Below are positions 10,076 through 21,179 of a DNA stretch of 64,000 nt, piece after piece. How positions within the stretch are numbered: the first letter of the stretch is position 1; the number at the start of each line of letters is the position of its first letter. The position numbers were made by a program, and so were the translations under genes. Origin of the DNA: Atherix ibis (Eukaryota; Arthropoda; Insecta; Diptera; Athericidae); contig OY282605.1 of the NCBI GenBank assembly GCA_958298945.1, forward strand, positions 23,662,811 through 23,726,810, given 5' to 3'. The notes under the pieces were generated by a model, which saw only the letters and a program-made list of their open reading frames with translations, was not told the DNA's origin and made no database searches.

Positions 10076-11640
10076 GAGAATAATCATTAAAGAAAATTTA
10101 TTTGAAAAATTAGTATCCAATCCGCATTTTTTAATTTAAATGGCATACTTCAATCTAAATAAATTTTTATCTTAAAAAACATAATTTTTTGACAGCTGTC
10201 AAATGACAGAGCTCTATTTTCTAAATTAAAAATTGGATAACAAGTACATTATTTATGTAAAATTTAATTTTATTTCTATTACAAAATAATTCATTTATTT
10301 TGATAATTATTTTTCTTAAAATTGTTTTCATTATATTTTATTGAAGTTTGAAGAGAATCTGAATAGAAAATACTTTTAGGTAGTAACATGTGCAATAGTT
10401 ATTTAAGAATTAACAATTGAATAAATTGTCTCACAACATAATATTATTACATTTTAATTCGCACCAAATATTAAAAAAAACTCAAGAGAAAATGAAGAAA
10501 AAAAAACTAATTATAATATTAAAAATAGAGAAAGTAATGTTTTTAACCAAAAAAAAACAAAGTGTTTTAATTTTTAGAAGAAAATAACCATTTTAATAAT
10601 AATAATAGTAAAAATAATAATAATAATAATTATTATTATTATTACTATTGTAATATTAGATAAAAGTCTTTAAAACTAAGTTTAATTAAATAGAAAATAA
10701 AAGAAAAGCTTTTAATTTCATAAGAAAATTCCAAATTTATTGAGGTACGAGTTTGGCTGTACCAATGGTAATAATTGCAGCACATTTTAAATAAAATAAA
10801 AACTTGAAGTGTAATCAAATATGAGAAAAAAAAATATAATTTAATAAAAAAAATTGAAAAAGAATTAAAATAAATTTCATATTTAATTGCACATAATATC
10901 ATGCCTACACAGCATACGAATACATACATAGTAAGCACACACATCCACACATATTTATCCATATACATATAGTCAGCCATGCACCAAAGTCATTGATAAG
11001 AAGATAAGATATGAATAATAATTAGCTATCAAATGAGTCAATAATAAAATTTAATTAATCAGTCAAAGTCAGTTTAGTCATTTAGTAGAGTCAGTTGGTT
11101 ATTTAATACTAATTAGTTAATAATTTAATTTATGTAAGTTTCTAAAAATAAAAAATTTGATTTTAATTTAAAGAATACTTTAAAAATTAAGGTTACATTT
11201 AAAAAAAAAAAACTTTAAATAAAAATTCATAGTAAATTATAATTAACTATAAATATAAAAAAAAAACGTTATATGTTAAATGTACGATTATCATCGAATA
11301 AAGAGAGCAAATCAACACATAATATTGCCCAAATTTAAATGCAAAAGTAATTTAACGAAATCTAAAAAAAACTGTTTCTTTAACATTTTAATAATGAGTA
11401 TATTAAAAATAAATTAAATTAATAAAAAATATAATTAAAATATTAATATAAAAAAAAAATACGATTTTATTTTCTACAATTTTTGTTAAAAGTTTTAAAT
11501 AAAAGAAAAGATTTTAAAAAGAAATTTCAATGATTTTTATTGTAAATAGTTGGTGGATTTTTTGAAGATTTTCAGATAATAATAAACTGAAATATATTCA
11601 GTAATTTGTTTTACTGAATATAAGAAACGTCAGATTTTCG
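10076..11640. other. AT-rich intergenic sequence with a palindromic microsatellite
   Basis: Very AT-rich with no supported gene. An (AAT)n run passes straight into (ATT)n around 10605-10645, making a self-complementary microsatellite. A 111-codon open frame on the - strand (10645-10980) is mostly Phe/Ile/Tyr/Lys and looks like a composition artefact. Confidence 0.6.
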
Positions 11641-11650
11641 TATACCATAT

Positions 11651-11716
11651 GTATACGCAATTTACTGTCTGAATTATTGCAAAAGCGGCGAGAAATCGTA
11701 CTACTTGCATACATTC
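11651..11716 (+). repeat. 66-bp direct repeat, copy 1
   Basis: It begins GTATACGCAATTTACTGTC and ends CTTGCATACATTC. A copy with only a few differences lies at 12532-12597. The pair flanks an old mariner relic. Confidence 0.8.
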
Positions 11717-12009
11717 AGTGCCACACACTTCATTTTCACAAATCGGTCGACTACTTGGGCTCAGTGTGCTCTTCAGCAACATGTATTCGCTCTTTATTTC
11801 ACAGCCACCCACATGCTCACCCCATTCATATACATACCTCATACATTCTAAGCGTCTTGCCTGCAGATTCTTTCTGCTATCACCTTCAAAAAAATGATTA
11901 GGTCATCTGCATAGGCAAGAACCCTGCACTCCATTATCTTATACAATAATAGTCATCATCTCCTAGACGGGCAGTATAAGTTTGCACCTCGCTCCGTAGT
12001 ATGATAAGT

Positions 12010-12500
12010 AAAGTTTTGTTTTTAGGTGCGTCATAAAAAATGGAACAGCTAAATTTGTAGCTATCAAAATTTGTGTTAAGCTTGATTAAATTGCAAGTTT
12101 AGTTAGTGACTTACGAAAAGTTGCAATGAGCCTATTGGGAACATTCCGTATCAAAAGTATACGTTTTTCGGTGGTAAAAATCATTTTTCGTAGGTTGAGA
12201 AACAGTGGAAGACGAACGTCGCTCAGGGAGGCATTTAACATGGAAAACTGATGAAAAAGTGGAATTTTGAAAGGTTCCAGAAAAACTTCGGTAAACATTG
12301 CAGATACTTGGATAGTCCACCATGACAACGCCATCCTGTCACACGACCATACCTATCAATAAGTTTTTTTGGAAAGCCGAGTAGGAGTGGAAGAGGAACT
12401 TTGCTTAGACAGGCCTTCAAACTAGAGAACTAATGGAAAATATGAGAATCCTTGCACAAAGAGGCCTTGAACATCGAAAATAGATAAAAATATTATACGA
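12010..12500 (+). mobile_element. old mariner relic, 'SKTDENV' family
   Basis: The N-terminal transposase part is recognisable across frames on the + strand: a YEKLQ.AY motif near 12113, VFRW.KSFF near 12165, ETVEDERRSGR near 12200, and a KTDEKV motif near 12245. A HHDNA.SCHT-like trace lies near 12320. A second, partly duplicated copy of the VEDE...KTDE stretch follows at 12360-12500. Many stops; no clear TIRs. Confidence 0.6.
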
Positions 12501-12531
12501 TTGAGAGCTGTTGTAAAGCTGTTGTATATAT

Positions 12532-12597
12532 GTATACGCAATTTTCTGTCTAAATTATTACAAAAGCGGCGAGAAATCGTACTACTTGCATACATTC
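12532..12597 (+). repeat. 66-bp direct repeat, copy 2
   Basis: Near-identical partner of 11651-11716, 881 bp downstream in the same orientation, with the 'SKTDENV' mariner relic between the two. Confidence 0.8.
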
Positions 12598-13262
12598 GTG
12601 TAAATTTTTTATGTAGACATGAGACCCACTGACATCTAGTTTTAGGAATAGAAATTTTTTGAATTCCTTTTTAACTCATTTCTTCCAAAGAAAAATACAA
12701 TTTAAACACAACAACAGATAATATTTATTTTTTGTAAAATCTTTTAATATTAAATGCAATTGTATTTTAGGTTTATTATTTATTTTGTAAATATCAATCA
12801 AATATCAAGTGCCTCAATTTTGTAGGCTTTCGGAGAGTTTTAAAATACGCCATTCTCCATGAAGTGGTAGCTTACTGAAATGCTTGCATACTTTTATTGA
12901 CATTTAGACACTTACCGTGAAGTGAAAGTTTAAGTGTGGTTTTATTAAATATTAAATAGTTTACGAACTATTAAATATAAATTAACACATTTGCATAAAT
13001 AGTTTTCTTCTTCACAACAGTAAATAGAAAGTTTTTATTTCAGAATACGAAGTGTTTCGTAAAAGCTTATTTTTCAAGTGTGTGCGCTCTTACGAATGTA
13101 TTCCCGAAAAAATTTGGACAGAATCTCCAATTCACTTTTATGCGTTGTCGGTCCTTGGTAAGAATTTTGCCCTGATCGAAACCATTTTGAACAGGTACGT
13201 TAGCATATGGTAAATTTGATTTATAGAACTTTTTTTTGAATATTGGTCAGTTTCCTTACACC
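12598..13262. other. AT-rich spacer without recognised features
   Basis: I see no gene, repeat or transposon signature that I can support here. Confidence 0.5.
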
Positions 13263-13845
13263 TTTAGAACCGTTAGCATGAGTGAAGAAAAAGCTCACTT
13301 AAGACATACAGTATAAAGATCCAAAAAGGGAAACAACGAGGTCTCGGCAGCAAAAAAAACTTATGTGGTGAAATATTCCAGAGATGGTTTATAAAATTTC
13401 GTTCGCGTGTTTTTTCTTTTAAAGTTGAACCCAGTATATGAAGGGCATCACATGTCAATTATGACGCAGTCCGCAGTATGAGAAGGACAAATCGACCATT
13501 AACTTCCGCCGATATAGCCTTCAAGCTTAGAATTTATCAAACAACTACTTTGGATCACATTAAAAGGCTTGGTTTTGTATTAAAACACTCTGTTTGGGTG
13601 TCACATGAATTAAACGAGAAAAAATTTAATTGAAAGAATTTCCATATATGTGCTTCGAATATTCATCATCACAAAACGGAGCCATTAAGCAAATTTTGTG
13701 GATGCCATTAAGCAAACGAAGAAATGAGTAAGCAAATTTTGAGGATGTCCAAATGGCAATGGAAAACTATCTCGTCTCTAAAAGCGAGGACTTCTTCTCC
13801 AGGGAAATGGATAAGCTAGCAAACAGTTTTAGCTGACAAAGAAAA
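13263..13845 (+). mobile_element. mariner relic with the N-terminus and extreme C-terminus only
   Basis: The + strand reads MSEEKAHLRHTV at 13277, then a GNNEVSAAKKTYVV-like helix. Later come TNRPLTSADIAFKLRIYQTT and HIKRLGFVLKHSVWVSHEL (second helix-turn-helix) near 13490-13620. After about 13690 it jumps to a C-terminal MENYLVSKSEDFFSREMDKL trace ending in a stop near 13840. The catalytic region is deleted. It resembles the cecropia/mellifera type of mariner and differs from the other copies here. Confidence 0.65.
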
Positions 13846-14440
13846 TAATATTTTGAATTCAATTTCCAATAAAAAGTAAAGAAAAAAAATTTGGTTTTCT
13901 TCAAGAAAAGAAAAACGATAGAACATTCCCTTACACCTAATAATTTCTTATCAGAAATTTTCCTAATATTCTTTTTTATCCTTGTATAGTGAGTGATCTA
14001 ATTCAAGATCCTGTAATAGTAAAATAAATTTTGACTACTAAAGGTACAATAAGACGATTGTCATAATCTAGCAGTATGCTTCCACGTGTATAGCTGTCAG
14101 GCAGTCCTATTTATTATATAAGGTGCTAATGGGCATTGCAGACACACCATTAGAAAAGTGATTGTCTTATTTGTATTTGAAATACTGGCTGGCTTTTTTT
14201 CACATAAATATTTATGTTAACCACAACATTTACCTTCTAAAGGCCGGTATGCAGCTCGAGCTAAGATAAATTTTAACGCGATCTCCAATACTCTCCGATT
14301 TAGCGCAGCTAAACGAGAGTGAAAACTTTTTGTGTAGAGATAAATTTTGACATTTCGGAACTTTTTAATTTCGATATTGATGTTTTGTTGTTATTTTAAA
14401 AATAATAAAAATAATTGAAGTGAATAGTCGTGTTGTGACT
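13846..14440. other. intergenic sequence, nothing recognised
   Basis: AT-rich with a short GC-rich patch near 14235-14330 (GGCCGGTATGCAGCTCGAGC). No coding or transposon signature identified. Confidence 0.5.
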
Positions 14441-14655
14441 AAAGTTAATTTTTTATCAACATATTTAGGGAGAATATGATTTATACCTTATATTTCTACT
14501 TATGGAATTATTTATTATCCTTTATTTTTAGGAAGTCAAATATTAAAAAATATTGATAAAAGATGATCAGACTTTTTAGTAGGTCAAAAAATTTATAATT
14601 CATTAAAAAGTTATTCTATTGTATTATTAATCAATTAATTCAAAATAATAATTTA
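14441..14655 (+). pseudogene. nuclear copy of mitochondrial DNA: 3' end of nad5
   Basis: Read with the invertebrate mitochondrial code (TGA=Trp, ATA=Met, AGA=Ser), the frame from about 14441 gives a continuous stretch with GSMWFMPYISTYG, then YYPLFLGSQ and SWSDFLVGQKIYNSLKSYS. After a frameshift near 14630 comes QLIQNNNLKI. This matches the conserved C-terminal part of insect NADH dehydrogenase subunit 5. In the nuclear code the frame is broken by two TGA codons at expected Trp positions. Flanking DNA is not mitochondrial, so this is a short NUMT of about 0.2 kb. The family match is from memory of nad5 C-termini. Confidence 0.75.
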
Positions 14656-16235
14656 AAAATTAGCATAAATACGCGTGCGATAATGGTTATTGTAAGACAT
14701 GAGCGCCATATTGTTTTTGCTTGACAGTTGATTGTTTTGTTTATTGTGAAGAATGGAATACCTCGTGGGTTCGAATCGCACTGACGTATAGTCATATGCT
14801 AATTCCAAAAAAAGAAAATACTTTAATTTCCGTATCCCCTTATCCTTCTCCTAAACAAAAAAATGCGGGAAAAAACACCTGAAAAAGACATCAGTCATCA
14901 GGAACTCCGAAATATCAATACCAGCTTTCGGAAAGAAAAACCAATCGTGGATAAATACCCGTATTAGTCAAAGACAATAACACGTAATGGACATAATGTC
15001 CACCCTTTCTTCTGAACGAACCATAAAACCGCACCAAAAAGTGCACAAAAAATAAGCAGTGGGATAGCTGCATCGGACCGATCATCTGCTTAGCAAAGAC
15101 AAAAGATGATCTTAAAACCGATACAAATGTAATTAGAACATTTGTATAAAAATCGCCATATTCCCAAAGAAATGTTAAAAGGAATTATTTTGTGAGAATA
15201 ATAACCAGAAATAAAAAAAATTTGTGTTGCTACCATTTTTAAAGGGTTATATTTTTAAAAGCTGCAATGAATTACAAGGGAGAAATTGAAGAAGCAAACA
15301 ACAACGCAGTGAATTTCTGACTGAAATGTCAAAACTATTGTCAGATTATTTTGACATTGTCAGATATTATAAATTTCACCATCTGACAATGTGTAAATGC
15401 CTCCAAATTTACTGATAATAGTCTCAAAGTGTGATCACATGACTACCGGATGTCGCTTGTAAATATTTTCAAACAATGCCTTCAAATGGTCTGACAATGT
15501 TTCGTCTAGCAACGTTTACAGGTCAAAATTGTGTAATTTTACTATTAGTCAAACTTTTATGACAAATTTTATATCAAAAATCTGTAAATGTTGTTATGGC
15601 CCGGTAATCGTTTAATCGTACCTTGAAAATGTCAGCAGAAGATTGTGGATTAAAAGGATTGCCTAACCAGAAAGAATGTTATTTGTTGAAATTATATTTT
15701 TAAACTGATTACGAGTTTGCTGGATGGTAGAATTTTAGTTGTTTTAATTTTTAGAAGCACTGCAATTTTTTTTATATAAAAAATTGAAACAAAGACTTGG
15801 AAGAAATTTTTAACGAATTAAGAGGATATAATCCTTTTTATTAATATTTTTTTTTTAAAAAAGGAGTTAGTACAATATTATATACGAAATGAAGGCGTTT
15901 TTCCTGTTGTTCTACCTATTTTTTGTTAACGAAATAATTACCCACAACAACAACAAAACTATCTTAGTAAGGACATTTAATATTCAAAGTATTTATATTA
16001 AAACCATAATCATTATTTTGTATAGTGAAAGCTTTTTATTTTTAAAGTACATATAATTTAAAATTATTTTATTTTATAGTCGCCTGATTAACGTAAGGTA
16101 CTATAATTTGTTATTGAAAATTTCTATTTAAGAATGTGATCCTGTTTATTTTGTTTTTTATTGCGTTTTTTTTTGCACAAAACAATATTTTTTTATATAA
16201 AAGATTATTGCCGAAAAGTTATGAGACTGTCATCA
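14656..16235. other. intergenic sequence with a short inverted repeat
   Basis: No gene recognised. A 12-bp inverted repeat (ACATTGTCAGAT, 15354-15365 and 15381-15392) sits among several loose copies of the word TCTGACAATG between 15330 and 15505, which may mark a small decayed foldback element. Confidence 0.45.
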
Positions 16236-16780
16236 TTGTGAGTACGAATAGTCCAGTACTTGATGTGTTAAGTGAAGTTGTATTTTTGAAGTTGCATCAC
16301 GAAAAATGGAACAGCATAATTTGGATTATGTTCGGTGATTTACAAAAAAATTGCAACGAGCCTTTGTAAAATACCTCCTATTAAGAGCAGATGTTTTTTG
16401 GAGGCATTGAGCATTTTTGGATAATAGAAAAGCAGTAGAAGATGACCATCACTAACTAAAGGTCTTCAACGTCGAAAACTGATAAAAATCAAGAAATTCG
16501 TTATAAGGAAAACTTTTTTTTATAAAAAAATTTTAAAATGATCAGAAAAAGAAGTCTGATAGTTTTTATCGAAAAAATGGGATTGGTGTACTTTGCCAGC
16601 TCCTTTATTAATCTGATCTTAGTTTGTATGATATTTTGGTGTTCTCCAAGATTAAAAAATAATTGAAAGGATGTCATATCGGTACTATTGATAATATCCA
16701 AAAAGAGTGTAACCAAGGAGCTGAAGGCGATTCTAGTTGAAGTTTTTGTAGTTTTTTATTGAAAAAAAAATGAAATTAAT
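16236..16780 (+). mobile_element. old mariner relic, 'SKTDENV' family
   Basis: The + strand contains AAAAATGGAACAGCATAATT near 16301, a LQ.NCNEPL trace near 16340 and a CGAAAACTGATAAAAAT motif near 16470. Then comes the block GGAGCTGAAGGCGATTC at 16719, which recurs as GGAGCTGAAGGCGGTTCC at about 43292. The shared non-coding tail ties it to the 42.7-kb copy. Confidence 0.55.
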
Positions 16781-17217
16781 TGAAAAGAAACATAATTCCA
16801 TAATTTCTAGATTTAAGAAAATCTAGATTCAATTGCTTCAATTTTTTTGAATACAAATTTAAAATCTAAATACAATTCTATCTTATGAAGATTCTAATAT
16901 AATGTCTTATATCGAAGATTCTCCTTTAAAGATAAATTCGAATTAAGGGCTTTATTTTAATATTTTATATGATATATTAAGGGGAGTAAGTAGGAGAATA
17001 CGATTATCCAATTGGTACTATTTTTCGATTAAGTGAAGATTTTTAGAATAAAAGTTGAATAAAAATTTATATTTTTATACAACTTTTAATTAATAATAAG
17101 TCCTATATCTTGACACAAATATATAACATTATTTAAATATCCTTCCAACGTGATTTCTTGCAGGACTTACTCGTTTGAGGTAAGTTTTGATAACTTTTTC
17201 GCATGTATCAGAAAGTA
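16781..17217. other. AT-rich spacer, nothing recognised
   Basis: No gene or repeat that I can support. Confidence 0.5.
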
Positions 17218-18124
17218 CGTGGTCTGTTCGAAACGTATCGCGAATTTTAAATTTTCGCAGGTTACGTATATTCGATTTTCAATTTTTTGTGGCGTTATAT
17301 TGGTACTTATGTCTCTCACTTATGCCGATAAGTTCGGCCATTTTGAATGTTCAGTTAATTTTCGACAGCTCCTTTGCTTGGACGTGTTTTTGCCCATTTT
17401 TTGACCAAAAACAGCATCGCATTAACATTGCTCAGGATCTGTTGGACTCGGTCCGCGACTACTCAAATTTGCTCCAGAGGGTCATAACTGGTAAGAAATC
17501 ATGGGTTTATGGTTATGACATGGAAACCAAAGCTCAATTATCCCAATGGAAGCTGCCGCAAGAGCCAAGACCGAAAAAGCGCGCCAAGTTCGGTCGAATG
17601 TGAAGGTTTTGCTTACAGTTTTCTTCGATTGTAGGGGCGTGGTGCATCATGAGTTCTTGCCACAAGGTAGAACGATCAATAAGGAACATTACCTACAAGT
17701 TATGCGCAAGTTGCGTGAAGCAATCTTCTAGAAACGCCCGGATTTGTGGAAGAACAAAAATTGGCTTTTGCACCATGATAACGCCACTGCTCACGCATCG
17801 TTGCTTGTGCGCGAATTTTTGGCCAAAAACAACACACTAATAATGCCGCAGCCACGGTATTCCCCAGATCTGGCACCCTGTGACTTTTTCTTGTTCCCGA
17901 AAAAGATTCTTTGATGCATTTTTTGGAATGTGCAAAAATCGAAGACGAGCTAAAACAAGTGCAAGCAAAGCAGCTGTCAAAAATTAACTGAAAATTTAAA
18001 ATGGCCGAACTTGTCGGCATGAATGAGAGACATGAGTACCAACATAACGCCACAGAAAAACGAAAATCGAATATACGTAAACCGCGGAAATTCAAAATTC
18101 GTGTTACTTTTTGAGCAGACTTCG
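17218..18124 (+). mobile_element. rearranged DD34D mariner with inverted 5' ends and N-terminal deletion
   Basis: The left end GTGGTCTGTTCGAAACG plus 5' UTR runs to about 17400. It then joins directly to [20 protein letters not shown], skipping the helix-turn-helix region. The catalytic part follows: ITGKKSWVYGYDM (first catalytic Asp changed: GDES has become GKKS), a readable HHDNATAH second site, and LAPCDFFLF. After the third Asp near 17885 the sequence switches to an inverted copy of the 5' UTR (about 17925-18124). Stops and frameshifts occur. It shares the right-hand junction with the 7090 copy and the left deletion with the 25740 and 44309 copies. Confidence 0.87.
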
Positions 18125-19877
18125 TCTTTGCCTAAGGGAACTACTTTCAAAGGGATAACATTGATGTATAAACTACTCCTAGTATATCCTTGAAAAAAAA
18201 ATTTCAACTTGCGAGCAAAAAATTAATAAAATTAAATTCACTAAATATGCAGATTCATTAACAAATAGATTTTAATTAGGAAGAATAAAATAATCTATTC
18301 GAAAAAAAAAATATGGTTCTGTATCGATTGTGATAAATATTCTTGAAATTTTTAAGAAAAACGGGGTCTATTTTTAAGAATTTTTCTGAACTATTATCTG
18401 TGATAATATTCAATTTAATTTAGATTAAGTAAAAGACTTTCTTTGATATTGGTAACAAATACGAGTATCAATTTCAATAATCGATTTAGCTTACTTGAAA
18501 GATATTAGAAAACGTTTATTGAAATTTTCTAAATTGAAGATAAAAAAATAAATATGAAGGCAACCAACCAACTAATACGTGTATGTATATAAACATATAC
18601 TCTCAAATATGGAACAAATTTTTTAATATGGAATTTTAAACACTTAAACTACACAAAACTAGTTAAAGGCAACAGATGTATCAAACGCACAGATGTTAAT
18701 CGGGATCCTACCTTATCCAATGTATGTCCTTTCGTTTGGCAAATAGGAATTTTATCCAAAACAAACTGGAGTTGGGAGCACATCATCGCACTAACCTAAG
18801 TAAAAGTGGATTCAAAAAATAAACAAAAAATCTAAACAGAAATTCTAGCATTAAAGTTTTGAAAACTTTGCTGAATAGTATCAGATGCAGATTGTGGTCA
18901 TTAATAAAAGAACTATTTGCATTTAAATGTTTCCTCAAGCTGTTACTACTAGACAGTATACTGGGTACCAACCCCCTACTCCTCCACCCCCCCCCCCCCC
19001 CACCAAAAGTACTAGTGTTGCTCGGCACATGTCTGGATAATTTTGTTTTGCCTTCGGGGCCCCAAATTTCGGATACTATCGCTTATAGAGATTTCGTTGT
19101 TAATATAGCCCATAGCTTGTGGTGCCGGCATTTTGTCCTATCGTCATGATTAGAAAAAGCGACGTTTGTCACCTTCACCATCGACACAAATAACTGTGAA
19201 ACTTTCAATCTTGAAATGGAATTAAATAACAACAATGAACACAATACGAGCGTACGTACAATCGTTCCTAGATGGTTGAAGGGCTTTTCAAAGTAAAAAC
19301 AATGAAAATAAATTACAAACATTCGGTTTAGCCAATTCCTAAGGAAGATTTAAAGAAGTTAACAAAATAAACAATTATGTACACATGTACAAGTAAATAC
19401 AAGTGTGTAAATAGATTCGAAATTATTCAGCTTTTTTTTTTGGGTTAGAGGTGGTCGGTGAGAGTATATATTTTCGATTGCATCTTCCGAATTCCATTTA
19501 TAGGAAAATTTCTGTTGCTGACACAGAAATTTATAGAAAAAACTAAAGCAACGATAATGTCAGTAGCAAAATAAGTGAAATAAGTCGTCAATAACAGAAG
19601 TTGATTTTTTTTTTAATATTCAGCTTTTCTTATATTTGTTTGTATTTGTTTCTTTCCAATATGATGAAAAGTTCAAAATTAATATTGGATTTTCTTTATT
19701 TCAAATACAACGGAACCTAACTTAAGAATTATTCATTTTAAAATTCTGAAAATACTGCCTTTTCATATAACAACTGCTTAACATAAAAAACAAAAATGAT
19801 AAAATTTATTTATTCTAAAATTTACCATTTTTTTATTTATAAACTTAATAACTTTTTAGTTTTTTTTCACTATTTTT
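18125..19877. other. intergenic sequence with a poly(C) tract
   Basis: No recognised gene. A run of about 16 C (18986-19001) sits in a patch of normal base composition (18890-19330). The 96-codon frame over it (18859-19149) has no start context or motif I can identify. Confidence 0.5.
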
Positions 19878-21115
19878 GAGGCTCATTTTTCTCTCTTTTT
19901 GCGATGAGGCTCATTTTTTGCTCAATAAATACGTTAATAAGCAAAATTGAGCCTCATATATTTTGTGATAAGGTTCATTTTTTGCTCGGAGAATACATCA
20001 ATAAGTAAAATTCATATATATGGGGCTCTGAAAAGCCACAAGTAAGGATGGATTAACCTTTGTTTTTGGAAAAATTGACTTTCCGGTGTGTATTTTGGTC
20101 TGAACGTATTATCGGCCTGAATTGCTTCGAAATGGAAGAAGGAAAGACTGTTACCATCAATTATAAGCCCTTATACCGACTTCTTTTACCCGAACTTAAA
20201 GATTTTACTTTGAATTATATGTAGTTTCAACCAAACAGTGTCACCAGCAACGCAACATGGGTTTTCGTGTTGCTGATGGCACAGTTTATTGAAAAAACTT
20301 CTAGAGAAGTGGTGATTATGCAGTAGCCATGTTTAGGTGATTTAAAAAAAATTCTTTTGCGATGAGGCTCATTTTTTGCTCGGTGAATACGTAAATAAGT
20401 AAAATTGATATATATGGGGCTCATATATATCAATATATATGGGGCACAATATACCATTGTATCTGGAAAAATTGACTTTCTGGTGTGCATTTTGGTCTGA
20501 AGGTATCATTGGTATATAAGGGGCTCTGAAAACCCACAGGTAATTATGGACTAACCATTGTATCTAGAATAATTGACTTTCTGGTATGCATTTTGGTCTG
20601 AATTACTTTGAAAATGAAGAAGGAGAAACCGTTACCGTCAATTCTTAGCGCCTATGCCGTTTTTTTTACCTGAACTTAAAGATTTTACTTCGAATTATAT
20701 GTAGTTTCAACCAAACAGTGTCACCAGCAACGCAACGTGGGTTTTCGTGTTGCTGGTGGCACTGTTTATTGAAAAACTTCTACAGAAGTGGCGATTATGC
20801 CGTAGCCATGTATTCGAATACGTCAATAAGTAAAATTGACATATATGGGGCTCTGAAAACCCACAAGTAAGTATGGATTAACCTTTCTGGTGTGCATTTT
20901 GATCTGAAGGTGTTATTGGCCTGAATTACTTTGAAAATGAAGAAGGGGAGACCGTTACCGTCAATTCTGAGCGCCATTACTGACTTTTTTTTACTACCGT
21001 TATCGTCAATTCTGAGCACCATTACCTTAATTACTTTGAAAATGAAGAAGGGAAGACCGTTAGCGTCAATTCTGAGCGTCTTTACCGAAATATCGGAAAG
21101 TAATTTCGTTTTTCC
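19878..21115 (+). repeat. tandem array of Tc1/mariner transposase catalytic-core segments
   Basis: At least three direct repeats of about 390-450 bp begin near 19966, 20358 and 20812, with a short partial at 19902. Each reads on the + strand as a degenerate transposase core: a DEAHFLLGEYVNK motif, IWGSENP, a VRFGL/FWSEGVI region, YFENEEGETVTVNSE, and in the first two a MWFQ-like second-Asp region. Stops replace conserved Trp, Gln and Arg codons. Units start in mid-domain, so it is a duplication of an internal fragment, not of whole elements. Confidence 0.7.
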
Positions 21116-21179
21116 CTAACAGAGGACTAATTGTATTCTGTCACAACCAACTTCACACTTAAGCCGCATAATCATATGT

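Noticed and set aside
10645..10980. 111-codon ORF on the - strand rich in Phe/Ile/Tyr
   Set aside because: Composition mirrors AT-rich DNA; no motif, and it overlaps microsatellite-like sequence.
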